From the NCBI GenBank assembly GCA_947483075.1, contig CANKLE010000003.1, forward strand, positions 124,001 to 188,000: a stretch of 64,000 nt of DNA. Direction: 5' to 3'. The DNA comes from Flavobacteriaceae bacterium. GTDB taxonomy: Bacteria; Bacteroidota; Bacteroidia; Flavobacteriales; Flavobacteriaceae. The translations under genes were made by a program, and so were the position numbers. The notes under the pieces were generated by a model. It worked only from the letters and a program-made list of their open reading frames with translations, searched no databases and was not told where the DNA came from. Within the stretch, counting starts at the first letter, position 1. Every line of letters begins with the position of its first letter. This document shows positions 54,416 to 63,043 of the stretch, one piece after another.

Positions 54416-55201
54416 TTAATAATTTCCGGAATACCCCTTCATGATTCCACGAGAGGAATTGCGAATAAAATCGAGAATTTCATCGCGTTCTGGGGTCGCT
54501 TCCATTTCACCTTCTATAATACTCACGGCTTGTGATGTATTGTAATTTTTTTGGTAGAGGATGCGGTAAATGTCTTGAATTTCTCTAATTTTTTCGGTGG
54601 TAAATCCTCTGCGACGCAAGCCAACCGAGTTGATACCCACATAAGATAAAGGTTCTTTTGCTGCTTTGGTATAAGGAGGCACATCTTTACGTACTAAAGA
54701 TCCTCCAGAAACCATGGCGTGATCGCCCACGTGAATAAATTGGTGAATGGCTGCTAATCCGCCAATAATGGCAAAATTCCCAACCGTAACGTGTCCGGCT
54801 AAAGCAACTCCATTTACAATAATGGCGTTGTCTCCAATGTGACAATCGTGCGCAATGTGCGCTGTAGCCATCACTAAACAATTGTTTCCGATGGTAGTTT
54901 GTCCTGAAGCAATGGTGCCTCGGTTGATGGTTACACATTCTCTAATGGTGCAATTGTCGCCAATGATGGCCAAGGAATCTTCGCCGCCAAATTTTAAATC
55001 TTGGGGCACGGCCGATATGACAGCTCCCGGAAAGATGTTGCAATTTTTTCCGATACGCGCACCTTCCATGATGGTTACGTTTGATCCGATCCAGGTTCCA
55101 TCGCCAATCACGACATTATTATGGATGGTGGTGAAGGGTTCAATTACTACATTTTTGGCAATTTTAGCGCCCGGATGTACATAGGCTAAAGGTTGATTCA
55201 T
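54416..55201 (-). CDS. lpxA: Acyl-ACP--UDP-N-acetylglucosamine O-acyltransferase
   Basis: A 261-residue first enzyme of lipid A synthesis. It has a left-handed beta-helix of hexapeptide repeats (from VHPGAKIAKNVVIEPFTTI) and the catalytic histidine in HIAHDCHIGDN (near residue 118), then the C-terminal helical domain (RRRGFTTEKIREIQDIYRILY). Length matches LpxA. The start is 12 bases downstream of the lpxC/fabZ stop, so both steps are in one operon. Confidence 0.95.
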   Translation of the reverse strand: MNQPLAYVHPGAKIAKNVVIEPFTTIHNNVVIGDGTWIGSNVTIMEGARIGKNCNIFPGAVISAVPQDLKFGGEDSLAIIGDNCTIRECVTINRGTIASGQTTIGNNCLVMATAHIAHDCHIGDNAIIVNGVALAGHVTVGNFAIIGGLAAIHQFIHVGDHAMVSGGSLVRKDVPPYTKAAKEPLSYVGINSVGLRRRGFTTEKIREIQDIYRILYQKNYNTSQAVSIIEGEMEATPERDEILDFIRNSSRGIMKGYSGNY

Positions 55202-55213
55202 GTGCGGTACTTT

Positions 55214-56602
55214 TTATTGTTTTTTTGCTATTTGCGCCATCAATTCGGCTTCGGCAACCAATTTACCATTGGCATAGGCATTGGCTTGCATGTGACAAAT
55301 TCCTCTGCGAATTGGAGTGATTAAATCACATTTAAAAATCAGGGTGTCACCCGGAAGCACTTTGTGTTTGAATTTTACATTGTCAATTTTCATGAAAAAA
55401 GTCAAGTAGTTTTCGGGGTCAGGAACCGTGCTCAATACCAAAATTCCACCCGTTTGCGCCATGGCTTCTACAATTAAAACACCAGGCATTACAGGTGCAT
55501 TGGGGAAATGACCCACAAAGAACGGTTCGTTCATGGTTACATTTTTCAGGCCAACAACATGCGTTTCTGATAACTCAAATATTTTATCGACCAACAAAAA
55601 AGGTGGACGATGAGGCAACATGGCCATGATTTTATGAATATCCATGAGGGGCTCCTGATTTAAATCATACACCGGAACCTGGTTGCGTTGGTCTATTTTG
55701 ATGATTTTCGCCATTTTTTTGGCAAACTGCGTGTTTACAAAATGACCGGGTTTGTTGGCAATGACTTTTCCTTTAATTCGGGTGCCAATTAGCGCCAAAT
55801 CACCTACTACATCGAGCAATTTATGGCGAGCGGCCTCATTGGGGTGATGCAAGGTAAGGTTGTCTAAAATTCCATTGGGTTTTACCGTAATTTCATCTTT
55901 ACCAAAAGCCAATTTGAGGCTTTCCATGGTGCTTTCAGAAATATCTTTGTCTACATAGACAATGGCATTATTCAAATCGCCTCCCTTTATTAAGCCGTTT
56001 TGCAATAAGGATTCCAATTCGTGCAAAAAGCTAAAGGTTCGGGCGTTTGATATTTCTTCTTTAAAGTGAGAAATGCTTTTCATAGTGGCATTTTGTGTGC
56101 CCAATACTTTTGTGCCAAAATCTACCATGGCAGTCACCTGATAATCGTCACAAGGCATGACCAATATTTCACTTCCAGTAGCTTCGTCAGAATAGGAAAT
56201 CACTTCCTTCACCACATAATACTTGCGCTCTGCTTCCTGCTCTTCGATGCCCGCTTTTTCTATGGCTTCTACAAAATATTTTGACGAACCATCCATAATG
56301 GGTGGCTCAGAAGCATTCAACTCGATGATCACGTTGTCTACATCCAATCCTACAAAAGCAGCTAATACATGCTCTGAAGTTTGAATTTTAACCCCCAATT
56401 TTTCTAAATTGGTTCCGCGTTGCGTATTGACCACATAATTGGCGTCGGCCTCAATAATGGGCTGGCCTTCTAAATCTACTCGAATAAATGTAAAACCATT
56501 ATTAATCGGTGCCGGTTTAAAAGTCATGGTGACTTCTTTTCCCGTATGTAAACCCACTCCCGAAAGAGTAACCTCCGATTTTATGGTTGTTTGCTTAACC
56601 AT
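55214..56602 (-). CDS. lpxC/fabZ: Bifunctional UDP-3-O-acyl-N-acetylglucosamine deacetylase / 3-hydroxyacyl-ACP dehydratase
   Basis: A 462-residue fusion seen across Bacteroidota. Residues 1 to about 305 are LpxC, with the zinc ligands His78 in SEHVLAA and the later HKLLDVVGD motif. Residues about 315-462 are FabZ, a hot-dog dehydratase with MLPHRPPFLLVDKI and the catalytic acid in IVEAMAQTGG. LpxC commits the cell to lipid A synthesis; FabZ dehydrates 3-hydroxyacyl-ACP, so the fusion links the two competing uses of 3-hydroxyacyl chains. It is the first confidently recognised gene of the lpx operon. Confidence 0.96.
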   Translation of the reverse strand: MVKQTTIKSEVTLSGVGLHTGKEVTMTFKPAPINNGFTFIRVDLEGQPIIEADANYVVNTQRGTNLEKLGVKIQTSEHVLAAFVGLDVDNVIIELNASEPPIMDGSSKYFVEAIEKAGIEEQEAERKYYVVKEVISYSDEATGSEILVMPCDDYQVTAMVDFGTKVLGTQNATMKSISHFKEEISNARTFSFLHELESLLQNGLIKGGDLNNAIVYVDKDISESTMESLKLAFGKDEITVKPNGILDNLTLHHPNEAARHKLLDVVGDLALIGTRIKGKVIANKPGHFVNTQFAKKMAKIIKIDQRNQVPVYDLNQEPLMDIHKIMAMLPHRPPFLLVDKIFELSETHVVGLKNVTMNEPFFVGHFPNAPVMPGVLIVEAMAQTGGILVLSTVPDPENYLTFFMKIDNVKFKHKVLPGDTLIFKCDLITPIRRGICHMQANAYANGKLVAEAELMAQIAKKQ

Positions 56603-56657
56603 TTTGTTTGTATTTAGTATTTATAGTCGTTTTTATTGCTTGTAATTCGTTTATTCT

Positions 56658-56831
56658 TTAAGAAATTCTAGATACGCAAATCGTATTTACTGAATTCTTT
56701 ATGAGAGAATACAGATCTTCCTGCAAAACTTCCTCCTCTATTTGGTTACGCCCTACACCCGATTCGAATGAAATGCGCAAATTCCTATCGCCTTCTACTA
56801 ATACCGCTATTTGCGCTGCTCTACTTCTCAT
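56658..56831 (-). CDS. Possible small protein of 57 residues upstream of lpxC/fabZ
   Basis: A short reading frame (start CAT complement at 56829-56831, stop at 56658-56660) that begins MRSRAAQIAVLVEGDRN and continues with an acidic amphipathic stretch (NQIEEEVLQEDLYSLIKN). The 356-base gap 56603-56958 holds no other candidate. The composition looks protein-like, but no family is recognised and it could be chance or a decayed fragment. Upstream the frame stays open for 14 codons to a TAA. It lies downstream of a -7 element at 56925-56932. Confidence 0.3.
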   Translation of the reverse strand: MRSRAAQIAVLVEGDRNLRISFESGVGRNQIEEEVLQEDLYSLIKNSVNTICVSRIS

Positions 56832-56924
56832 TAAAAAAGGTATTACCGATACAGTATTTTTACTGAAAATTTAGATATTGGTGAGCGCAATTCCCTAAAG
56901 GAAAGCCCATTTTTTTGAACGTCA

Positions 56925-56932
56925 CAAAAATA
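56925..56932 (-). promoter_or_regulatory. Possible -7 element for the lpx operon
   Basis: On the minus strand TATTTTTG (56932-56925) fits TAnnTTTG. It lies about 320 bases before the lpxC/fabZ start and 95 before the possible small gene. No TTTG at the -33 distance was seen, so this is weak. Confidence 0.35.
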
Positions 56933-56958
56933 TAAAAATTTGATTTTAAATAGCCGTT

Positions 56959-58188
56959 TTACAGCAGTTGTTTTGGAAAACACAGGTAATATTTTGTAAC
57001 CGGTTTGGCTAGGGCTTTCAAATTGAGTTGATCGGATACCTCGATTACATCTTCTATTGTTTTATCTTTTTTTAAGATCTGAATCGGTTCGGAGGCGTTA
57101 TTATAGGCTTGATTTTTAATTTTACCCTTAAAAATGAAATAGTTACAATCTTCTAGGCTTAAATTATGCAAGGACGAAAATTCTTCTTTGAGCGCAATAA
57201 TCGAGTCATCAGAGAATTTATCGGCACTCAATTTGACTTTCAGTAAGTCTCGGTTGATGATCATTTTGCTCAAACTACTCAGGATAAAATCATCGTGAAA
57301 CTGCCAAGCTTTGATTGCGCTAATCACATCATAATCATCCAATTGAGCAAATTGCTCTACGACTTCATCGGTAAATTCCTGTAACGGAATGGATCGTTCC
57401 ATAAAATAAAGCAAGGGTCTGCTGGCTTCTACCAACACTCCTTTTTGAATCAATACTTTGGCGCGTTTAAGGGTTTTAGTCAGCATCAATTCGGCTACTA
57501 AACTGGTTTTGTGTAAATAGGCTTGCCAGTACATTAATCGACGAGCCATCAAAAATTTCTCTATCGAATAAATCCCTTTTTCTTCGAGCACCAAGGCATC
57601 GTCTACCACATGCATCATCTGTATCAATCGGTCTGAGTTGATGGTTCCTTCTGCCACGCCCGAATAAAAACTATCGCGATTCAAGTAATCCATTCGATCC
57701 ATATCCAACTGACTGGAAATGAGTTGTAGCATAAATTTACGCGGATAATTTCCTTTAAAAATTTGAATAGCCAAAGTAAGTTGTCCGTCAAAAAGCCCAT
57801 TCAAGCGCTCCATAAACAACAACGAAATGGCTTCGTGATTTACTTCCTCTACTATAGAATGTTCTAACGCATGCGAAAAAGGACCGTGACCAATGTCGTG
57901 CAACAAAATGGCAATATACAAGGCGATTTCTTCTTCTTTTGAAATTTCAACCCCCTTAAACCGTAAAACTTCAACCGCTTTTTGCATCAAATGCAAACTC
58001 CCAATCGCATGATGAAATCGGGTATGATGCGCCCCTGGATAAACCAAATAGGACAACCCCATTTGCGAAATGCGGCGCAAACGCTGAAAATAAGGGTGTT
58101 GAATTAAATCAAACAACAACGGGTTTGGCACAGAAATGAAACCGTATATGGGGTCGTTAAATAATTTTAACTTATTGATTGCAGGCAC
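56959..58188 (-). CDS. HD-domain phosphohydrolase, dNTPase/SAMHD1-like
   Basis: A 409-residue metal-dependent phosphohydrolase. The N-terminus (NDPIYGFISV, HPYFQRLRRISQMG, TRFHHAIGSLHLM) and HD motif LLHDIGHGPFSHALEH (His97-Asp98) are those of the conserved SAMHD1/YdhJ-like family, with a further conserved SSQLDMDRMDYLNRDS. The last 150 residues form a helical-beta C-terminal part. It is expected to hydrolyse dNTPs or a related phosphate ester; substrate not known. It stands alone between an intergenic region on each side, and the lpx operon starts 356 bases downstream. Confidence 0.9.
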   Translation of the reverse strand: MPAINKLKLFNDPIYGFISVPNPLLFDLIQHPYFQRLRRISQMGLSYLVYPGAHHTRFHHAIGSLHLMQKAVEVLRFKGVEISKEEEIALYIAILLHDIGHGPFSHALEHSIVEEVNHEAISLLFMERLNGLFDGQLTLAIQIFKGNYPRKFMLQLISSQLDMDRMDYLNRDSFYSGVAEGTINSDRLIQMMHVVDDALVLEEKGIYSIEKFLMARRLMYWQAYLHKTSLVAELMLTKTLKRAKVLIQKGVLVEASRPLLYFMERSIPLQEFTDEVVEQFAQLDDYDVISAIKAWQFHDDFILSSLSKMIINRDLLKVKLSADKFSDDSIIALKEEFSSLHNLSLEDCNYFIFKGKIKNQAYNNASEPIQILKKDKTIEDVIEVSDQLNLKALAKPVTKYYLCFPKQLL

Positions 58189-58232
58189 TACAGTGAGATT
58201 TTAGAGGCACAAATATACAAGACCTGAACAAA

Positions 58233-58265
58233 AAAAGGCTTTCTATACAAGATAAAAAGCCTTTT
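58233..58265 (-). terminator. Intrinsic terminator of the M13 metallopeptidase gene
   Basis: Perfect ten-base stem AAAAGGCTTT (58233-58242) and AAAGCCTTTT (58256-58265) with a 13-base loop. On the minus strand the stem is followed by a T-run (the complement of AAAAAAA at 58230-58236), so it ends the transcript of the gene whose stop codon is at 58270. Confidence 0.8.
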
Positions 58266-58269
58266 GTAC

Positions 58270-60294
58270 TTACCAAATAACCACCCTACTGCTGTCGGGT
58301 TGGTGCATCGGATCACCCGGTTTAATGCCAAATGCCGAATAAAATTCTGGCATATTGCTCAACGGTCCGTTGATGCGAAATTTAGCCGGCGCATGCACGT
58401 CTACCATAATTTGTTGGGCCAAGGCTTCTTTTTGGGTGTTTACCATCCAAGCATAAGCATAAGACAAAAAGTAGCGTTGGTCGGGATTCAAGCCCGAAAT
58501 AAGTTGTTTCGTCTGGTATTGTTTGGTTTTTTTGAAGGCTTCGTATCCCATAATTACACCCCCCAAATCGGCAATATTTTCTCCTTGGGTCGCGTCGCCA
58601 TTCAGGTGCTTATTATTCAATACGGTGTATCGGTTAAACTGCTGAACGATTAAGCGCGTTTTGGATTGAAATTTAGCTAAATCTTCGGGTGTCCACCAAT
58701 TTTTCAAGTTTCCATTTTCGTCATATTGACTGCCTTGGTCGTCAAAACCGTGGGTGATTTCGTGCCCAAAAGTCGAGCCTCCAATAATTCCGTACAAGAT
58801 GGCATCATCGGGCATGCGTCCTTCGTAACCCGGCACAATGATGTTTGAGGCAGGCACTACAATTTCGTTGTTACTCGGGTTGTAGTAGGCATTATAGGTT
58901 TGCGGCGTCATGACCCACTCGTTGCGGTCTACAGGCTTGCCAAATTTGGCGATCATCTGCTTGTATTCCCAGCTGTTCGTTCGTTTCACATTGGCACAAT
59001 AAGAAAAACGATCAATCTTTAAATCAGACAAGTCTTTCCATTTGTCGGGATAACCCACTTTCATCACAATTTTTTGGAGTTTATGCAAGGCTTTAACTTT
59101 GGTTGTTTCGCTCATCCAATCTAATTTTTTAATGCGCTCGGCATAGACATCGCGGATGGCGTTTCCGATTTCTAATAATTTTTCCTTAGACCCTTTGGGC
59201 AAATATTCGGCCACATACACTTGCCCGATTAATTCCCCAAGCGAGGAGTTGGTTTGATTGACCACGCGTTTCCAGCGGGGTTTTTGTTTGGATACGCCAC
59301 TCATGACTGTCGAGAAAAATCGAAAATCTTCTTTGGCCAAAGCCGAGTTTAAGTAAGGCGCATAATTGGAAATTAGGTTCCATTTCAGGTAGACTTTCCA
59401 ATCTTCTACCGAGTATTTAGTCAATAACTGATCTAAATTTTTAATAAACTCGGGTTGTCCTACAATAATACTGTCGGCTCGAGACACCCCCATACGCAGA
59501 AATAAATCTGCCCAAGCCACCGAAGGAGCTAGCTTTTGCAATTGCGCCACTGTCATTTTATTGTAGTTTTTTATCGGATCGCGCATATCTTCCAATTTTC
59601 GAGAAAACTGAGCCATAGCAGTTTCAATTTCCAAAACACGACTGGCATTTTCTAGGGCTTTTTGAGCCGGAACACCGGTTAATTGAAACATAGTAGCCAT
59701 ATGTTTAGGAAATTCGCCGCGTATTTTTACCGTTTCGGCATCCCTATTAAAATAATAATCGCGGGAACCCAAGGAAATACCGCCTTGGCTCATGAACAAC
59801 GCGTTTTTGGTGCTGATTTTATCGTCTTGAGCCACATAAAAATTAAACAGAGGTTGCATGCCCAATTGATGTAAAGAGGCAACGGCATGTACTACTTGCT
59901 CTATAGAAGTACAGGAATTAATAAGTTTTAATTCTGATTGAATGGGCTGAATTCCTTGTTTTTCTACTTGTAAACTGTCCATGCCCGAAGCATAAAAATC
60001 ACCTATTTTTTGCTTATTGCTTCCTTTTGCGGAAGTGGTAGCTGCCGATTTTTCGCAAATTGTTTTGATTTGTTTATTGATCGTATCGCTTATGAGTTGA
60101 AAAATCCCATTGCTTTGCTCAGAATCGGGTATTGGATTTTGTTTAAACCAACCGCCATGCGCGTATTGAAAAAAATCAACTTTTGGACTAAGCGTGGTGT
60201 CTCGATGGGTGAGTAAAGGATCGGAAAAATTTGTTTCTTTTTGGGTACACGAAAAAAAGAGGAAGGCTAGGAATAAAAGGGAAGTAATTCTCAT
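58270..60294 (-). CDS. M13 family metallopeptidase lipoprotein (neprilysin-like)
   Basis: A 674-residue zinc peptidase with a lipoprotein signal (FLFFSC, lipid Cys16) and the M13 domains. It has an N-terminal domain (about 30-430), the zinc motif GHEITHGFDDQG (about 508-519), the third ligand in ENIADLGG (near 570), and the conserved NAYYNPSNNEIVVPA substrate-binding segment. The C-terminal MNTQ/VRIN-type end is HAPAKFRINGPLSN. It should degrade small peptides in the periplasm or at the surface. Monocistronic; its terminator is at 58233. Confidence 0.92.
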   Translation of the reverse strand: MRITSLLFLAFLFFSCTQKETNFSDPLLTHRDTTLSPKVDFFQYAHGGWFKQNPIPDSEQSNGIFQLISDTINKQIKTICEKSAATTSAKGSNKQKIGDFYASGMDSLQVEKQGIQPIQSELKLINSCTSIEQVVHAVASLHQLGMQPLFNFYVAQDDKISTKNALFMSQGGISLGSRDYYFNRDAETVKIRGEFPKHMATMFQLTGVPAQKALENASRVLEIETAMAQFSRKLEDMRDPIKNYNKMTVAQLQKLAPSVAWADLFLRMGVSRADSIIVGQPEFIKNLDQLLTKYSVEDWKVYLKWNLISNYAPYLNSALAKEDFRFFSTVMSGVSKQKPRWKRVVNQTNSSLGELIGQVYVAEYLPKGSKEKLLEIGNAIRDVYAERIKKLDWMSETTKVKALHKLQKIVMKVGYPDKWKDLSDLKIDRFSYCANVKRTNSWEYKQMIAKFGKPVDRNEWVMTPQTYNAYYNPSNNEIVVPASNIIVPGYEGRMPDDAILYGIIGGSTFGHEITHGFDDQGSQYDENGNLKNWWTPEDLAKFQSKTRLIVQQFNRYTVLNNKHLNGDATQGENIADLGGVIMGYEAFKKTKQYQTKQLISGLNPDQRYFLSYAYAWMVNTQKEALAQQIMVDVHAPAKFRINGPLSNMPEFYSAFGIKPGDPMHQPDSSRVVIW

Positions 60295-60343
60295 GAATAA
60301 TAAATTGTAATAGTATGTTTTTAAATAGATTATAGGAATTTAT

Positions 60344-61294
60344 TTAATCTTGATTTTCGATCATTTTATAGGCGTCAATCACTTTTTTCACCAAGCGATG
60401 ACGTACAATATCTTTGTCGTCAAGATAAATAATTCCAATGCCTTCGATGTCTTTCAAAACCAATAAGGCTTCTTTTAATCCCGAAATGGTCCGACGAGGC
60501 AAATCAACTTGACCCGGATCACCCGTAATCATAAACTTAGCGCTTTTTCCCATACGCGTCAGGAACATTTTCATTTGGGAATGGGTAGTGTTTTGCGCTT
60601 CATCCAGAATCACAAAGGCATTATCTAAGGTGCGGCCCCGCATAAAGGCCAAGGGAGCAATTTGGATAATTCCTTTCAAAATGTAGTCTTCTAAAGAAGA
60701 GGGTGGCAACATGTCCCGCAAGGCGTCATACAAAGGCTGCATGTACGGATCTAATTTTTCTTTCATGTCTCCCGGCAAAAAACCCAGGTTCTCCCCCGCT
60801 TCTACTGCTGGACGCGTAAGGATAATGCGCTTTACTTGTTTTTCTTTTAAGGCCTTTACTGCCAAAGCTACTCCTGTATAGGTTTTTCCAGTTCCGGCCG
60901 GACCCACAGCAAATACCATGTCATTTTTATAGACCGTATCGACCAACAATTGTTGATTGGGCGTCATGGCTTTGATGATTTTACCGCCTATGCCGTGCAC
61001 CAAAATTTTATCCTGGTCGGGCATGCGCTGCTCATCTTGTGAATTGCTTTGTATCACCCGATCGATTACATTTTGATCAATGCGGTTGTATCTGGTAAAA
61101 TGTTGCATCAGCCGTTGAAATCGAACCTCAAATTCGTCTAGAATTTCTTTCTCGCCAAAGGCCTTTAAGGTCGAACCTCGGGCAACAATTTTAAGCTTGG
61201 GATAGTATTTTTTGATGGTTTCTAAATGCGAATCGTGGTCGCCCCAGAATTCTTTGGGCGCAATTTCGTTGAGGTCAATAATTCGTTCGTTCAA
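60344..61294 (-). CDS. phoH: PhoH family protein
   Basis: A 316-residue P-loop ATPase of the PhoH family, related to SF1 helicases. It has Walker A GPAGTGKT (131-138), [17 protein letters not shown], Walker [11 protein letters not shown] (near 227-236) and [10 protein letters not shown]. The N-terminal 100 residues form the KH-like region usual in the longer PhoH proteins. A role in RNA quality control or phosphate stress has been suggested for the family. It is divergent from the SAM hydrolase gene; a -7-like TAAATTTG lies at 61355-61348 on the minus strand. phoH, SAM hydrolase, gldF and gldG are a familiar neighbourhood in Flavobacteria. Confidence 0.93.
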   Translation of the reverse strand: MNERIIDLNEIAPKEFWGDHDSHLETIKKYYPKLKIVARGSTLKAFGEKEILDEFEVRFQRLMQHFTRYNRIDQNVIDRVIQSNSQDEQRMPDQDKILVHGIGGKIIKAMTPNQQLLVDTVYKNDMVFAVGPAGTGKTYTGVALAVKALKEKQVKRIILTRPAVEAGENLGFLPGDMKEKLDPYMQPLYDALRDMLPPSSLEDYILKGIIQIAPLAFMRGRTLDNAFVILDEAQNTTHSQMKMFLTRMGKSAKFMITGDPGQVDLPRRTISGLKEALLVLKDIEGIGIIYLDDKDIVRHRLVKKVIDAYKMIENQD

Positions 61295-61335
61295 AAGCAG
61301 GATGAATTTAATTAAAAAAATTAGCTATATATTGC

Positions 61336-61343
61336 TAGCTTTG
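61336..61343 (+). promoter_or_regulatory. -7 element upstream of the SAM hydrolase gene
   Basis: TAGCTTTG matches TAnnTTTG and would start transcription near 61350, about 49 bases before the ATG at 61399. No clear -33 TTTG was seen upstream. It is divergent from the phoH promoter candidate at 61348-61355. Confidence 0.4.
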
Positions 61344-61398
61344 CATTCAAATTTAGGGAGATTTTAGTTCCATTTGTTTTTTATTTATAAACATTTTT

Positions 61399-62265
61399 AT
61401 GTCAATAATTACCCTTACTACCGACTACGGCTTAAAGGACCATTTTGTGGCTGCTTTAAAGGGTAAAATTTATACCGAATACCCAACGGCTGCTGTGATT
61501 GACATTTCGCACGATATTGATCCCTTTAATACGGTAGAAGCCAGTTACATAATTAATGCAGCCTATGCCAATTTTCCCAAAGGCAGTGTGCACATTATAG
61601 GTGTTGATGCCGAATGGAGTAAAGAAAATCAACATTTGGCCATGCTGTGGAATGAACATTTTTTCATCTGCGCCGACAATGGCATATTGAGCATGTTGAT
61701 TCAAAAAATAGTGCCCGAAAAAATTGTCAGCATCAACATACACGACCGAATGCCTTCTGACGCATCCGATTTAGACGTGTTTATTCGAGTAGGTTGTCAT
61801 TTGGCCAAGGGAGGATTATTAAATGTAGTGGGCAAAGAAATTACTCAAATTAAACAGGTTACCGAATTGCAACCGGTTGTTTCTGCCGATAAAAAAACAA
61901 TCAAAGGCTATGTGATTTACATTGATCATTTTGGCAATATTGTGACCAACATTAGCAAAACATTGTTTCATGAAATTGGCAAAGGTCGGGCATTTGAGAT
62001 CCCCTTGTTTCAGTCCATCGCCAATCAACGTACTACCAACCGAAGAAATTCGTTACCCATTAAGTCTATTGAAAACAAATATTCGGATATCGCCAAAAAC
62101 GATACCTATGATTTAAAAAACTATGAGGGATCAAAACTGGCGTTATTTAATGAAGCAGGCTTTTTAGAAATTGCTCTCTTTAGAAGCAACCCGACCACTG
62201 TAGGCAGCGCCTCCTCTTTATTGGGAATCAATTACCAAGATGCTATAGTAGTGAATTTTATATAA
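61399..62265 (+). CDS. SAM hydroxide adenosyltransferase (DUF62 family)
   Basis: A 288-residue enzyme of the SAM hydrolase/fluorinase superfamily that splits S-adenosylmethionine into adenosine and methionine with water. The N-terminal LTTDYGLKDHFVAALKG is diagnostic, followed by DISHDIDPFNTVEASYI, the ICADNGILS stretch and the DHFGNIVTNI motif. Its role in the cell is not clear for most bacteria. It is the first gene of the run that continues into gldF and gldG; 52 bases separate it from gldF, and these contain short ACGAA-type repeats (62288-62310). Confidence 0.92.
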   Translation: MSIITLTTDYGLKDHFVAALKGKIYTEYPTAAVIDISHDIDPFNTVEASYIINAAYANFPKGSVHIIGVDAEWSKENQHLAMLWNEHFFICADNGILSMLIQKIVPEKIVSINIHDRMPSDASDLDVFIRVGCHLAKGGLLNVVGKEITQIKQVTELQPVVSADKKTIKGYVIYIDHFGNIVTNISKTLFHEIGKGRAFEIPLFQSIANQRTTNRRNSLPIKSIENKYSDIAKNDTYDLKNYEGSKLALFNEAGFLEIALFRSNPTTVGSASSLLGINYQDAIVVNFI

Positions 62266-62317
62266 GAAAAGTGCCGTTTAATCCTGAACGAATACGATAA
62301 ACGAACAACGAACAAAA

Positions 62318-63043
62318 ATGAAATCAATTATTCTACGAGAAATAAAAACTTTTTTTGGGTCACCCATTGGCTACTTGGTTATCGCCTTGTTTTTACTTTT
62401 TAACGGCCTGTTTTTATGGGTTTTTGAGGGCGAATACAATTTACTCAACAGCGGGTTTGCCGACATGACCCCCTTTTTTACCATTACTCCTTGGATACTG
62501 TTGTTCCTCATTCCGGCCGTGACCATGCGCAGTTTCTCGGACGAGAAAAAACAAGGTACGCTCGAACTGCTTCTTACCAAACCCATATCCCTGTGGCATA
62601 TTGTCTTAGGTAAATTTTTGGGTGCCCTAAGCTTAATTGTATTGGCTTTACTTCCTACCCTATTGTATGTTTACGTGCTTTATCAGTTGGGCTATCCCGT
62701 TGGTAATATTGACTTAGGCAGCACACTTGGATCCTATTTTGGCTTGTTGTTTTTGGTGGGAGCCTATACCTCGATTGGCGTTTGCACATCCACGCTCTCC
62801 GAAAACCAAATCGTCGCCTTTATCTTGGCTGTTATGGGTTGTTTTATGTTCTATTTTGCTTTTGAAGGGTTGGCAAGTTATTTTACTTCATTCGAAACAC
62901 CTTTATCGTTTATGGGCATGGACAGTCATTTTAAAAGTATGAGCCGCGGCGTAATTGATACGCGTGACGTGCTCTATTTTTTAAGCATTACCTATTTTTT
63001 TTTAGCTGTAACTGTTTACCAACTTAAATCTCTACGCGCCTAA
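62318..63043 (+). CDS. gldF: Gliding motility ABC transporter permease GldF
   Basis: A 241-residue inner-membrane permease with about six transmembrane segments, the ABC-2 type. Typical features are REIKTFFGSPIGYLV, FFTITPWILLFLIPAVTMRSFSDEKKQGT and ITYFFLAVTVYQLKSLRA near the C-terminus. GldF works with GldG and the ATPase GldA; the set is needed for gliding in Flavobacterium johnsoniae. The gldG ATG overlaps the gldF stop codon (TAATG). The gldA gene is not in the window. Confidence 0.93.
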   Translation: MKSIILREIKTFFGSPIGYLVIALFLLFNGLFLWVFEGEYNLLNSGFADMTPFFTITPWILLFLIPAVTMRSFSDEKKQGTLELLLTKPISLWHIVLGKFLGALSLIVLALLPTLLYVYVLYQLGYPVGNIDLGSTLGSYFGLLFLVGAYTSIGVCTSTLSENQIVAFILAVMGCFMFYFAFEGLASYFTSFETPLSFMGMDSHFKSMSRGVIDTRDVLYFLSITYFFLAVTVYQLKSLRA

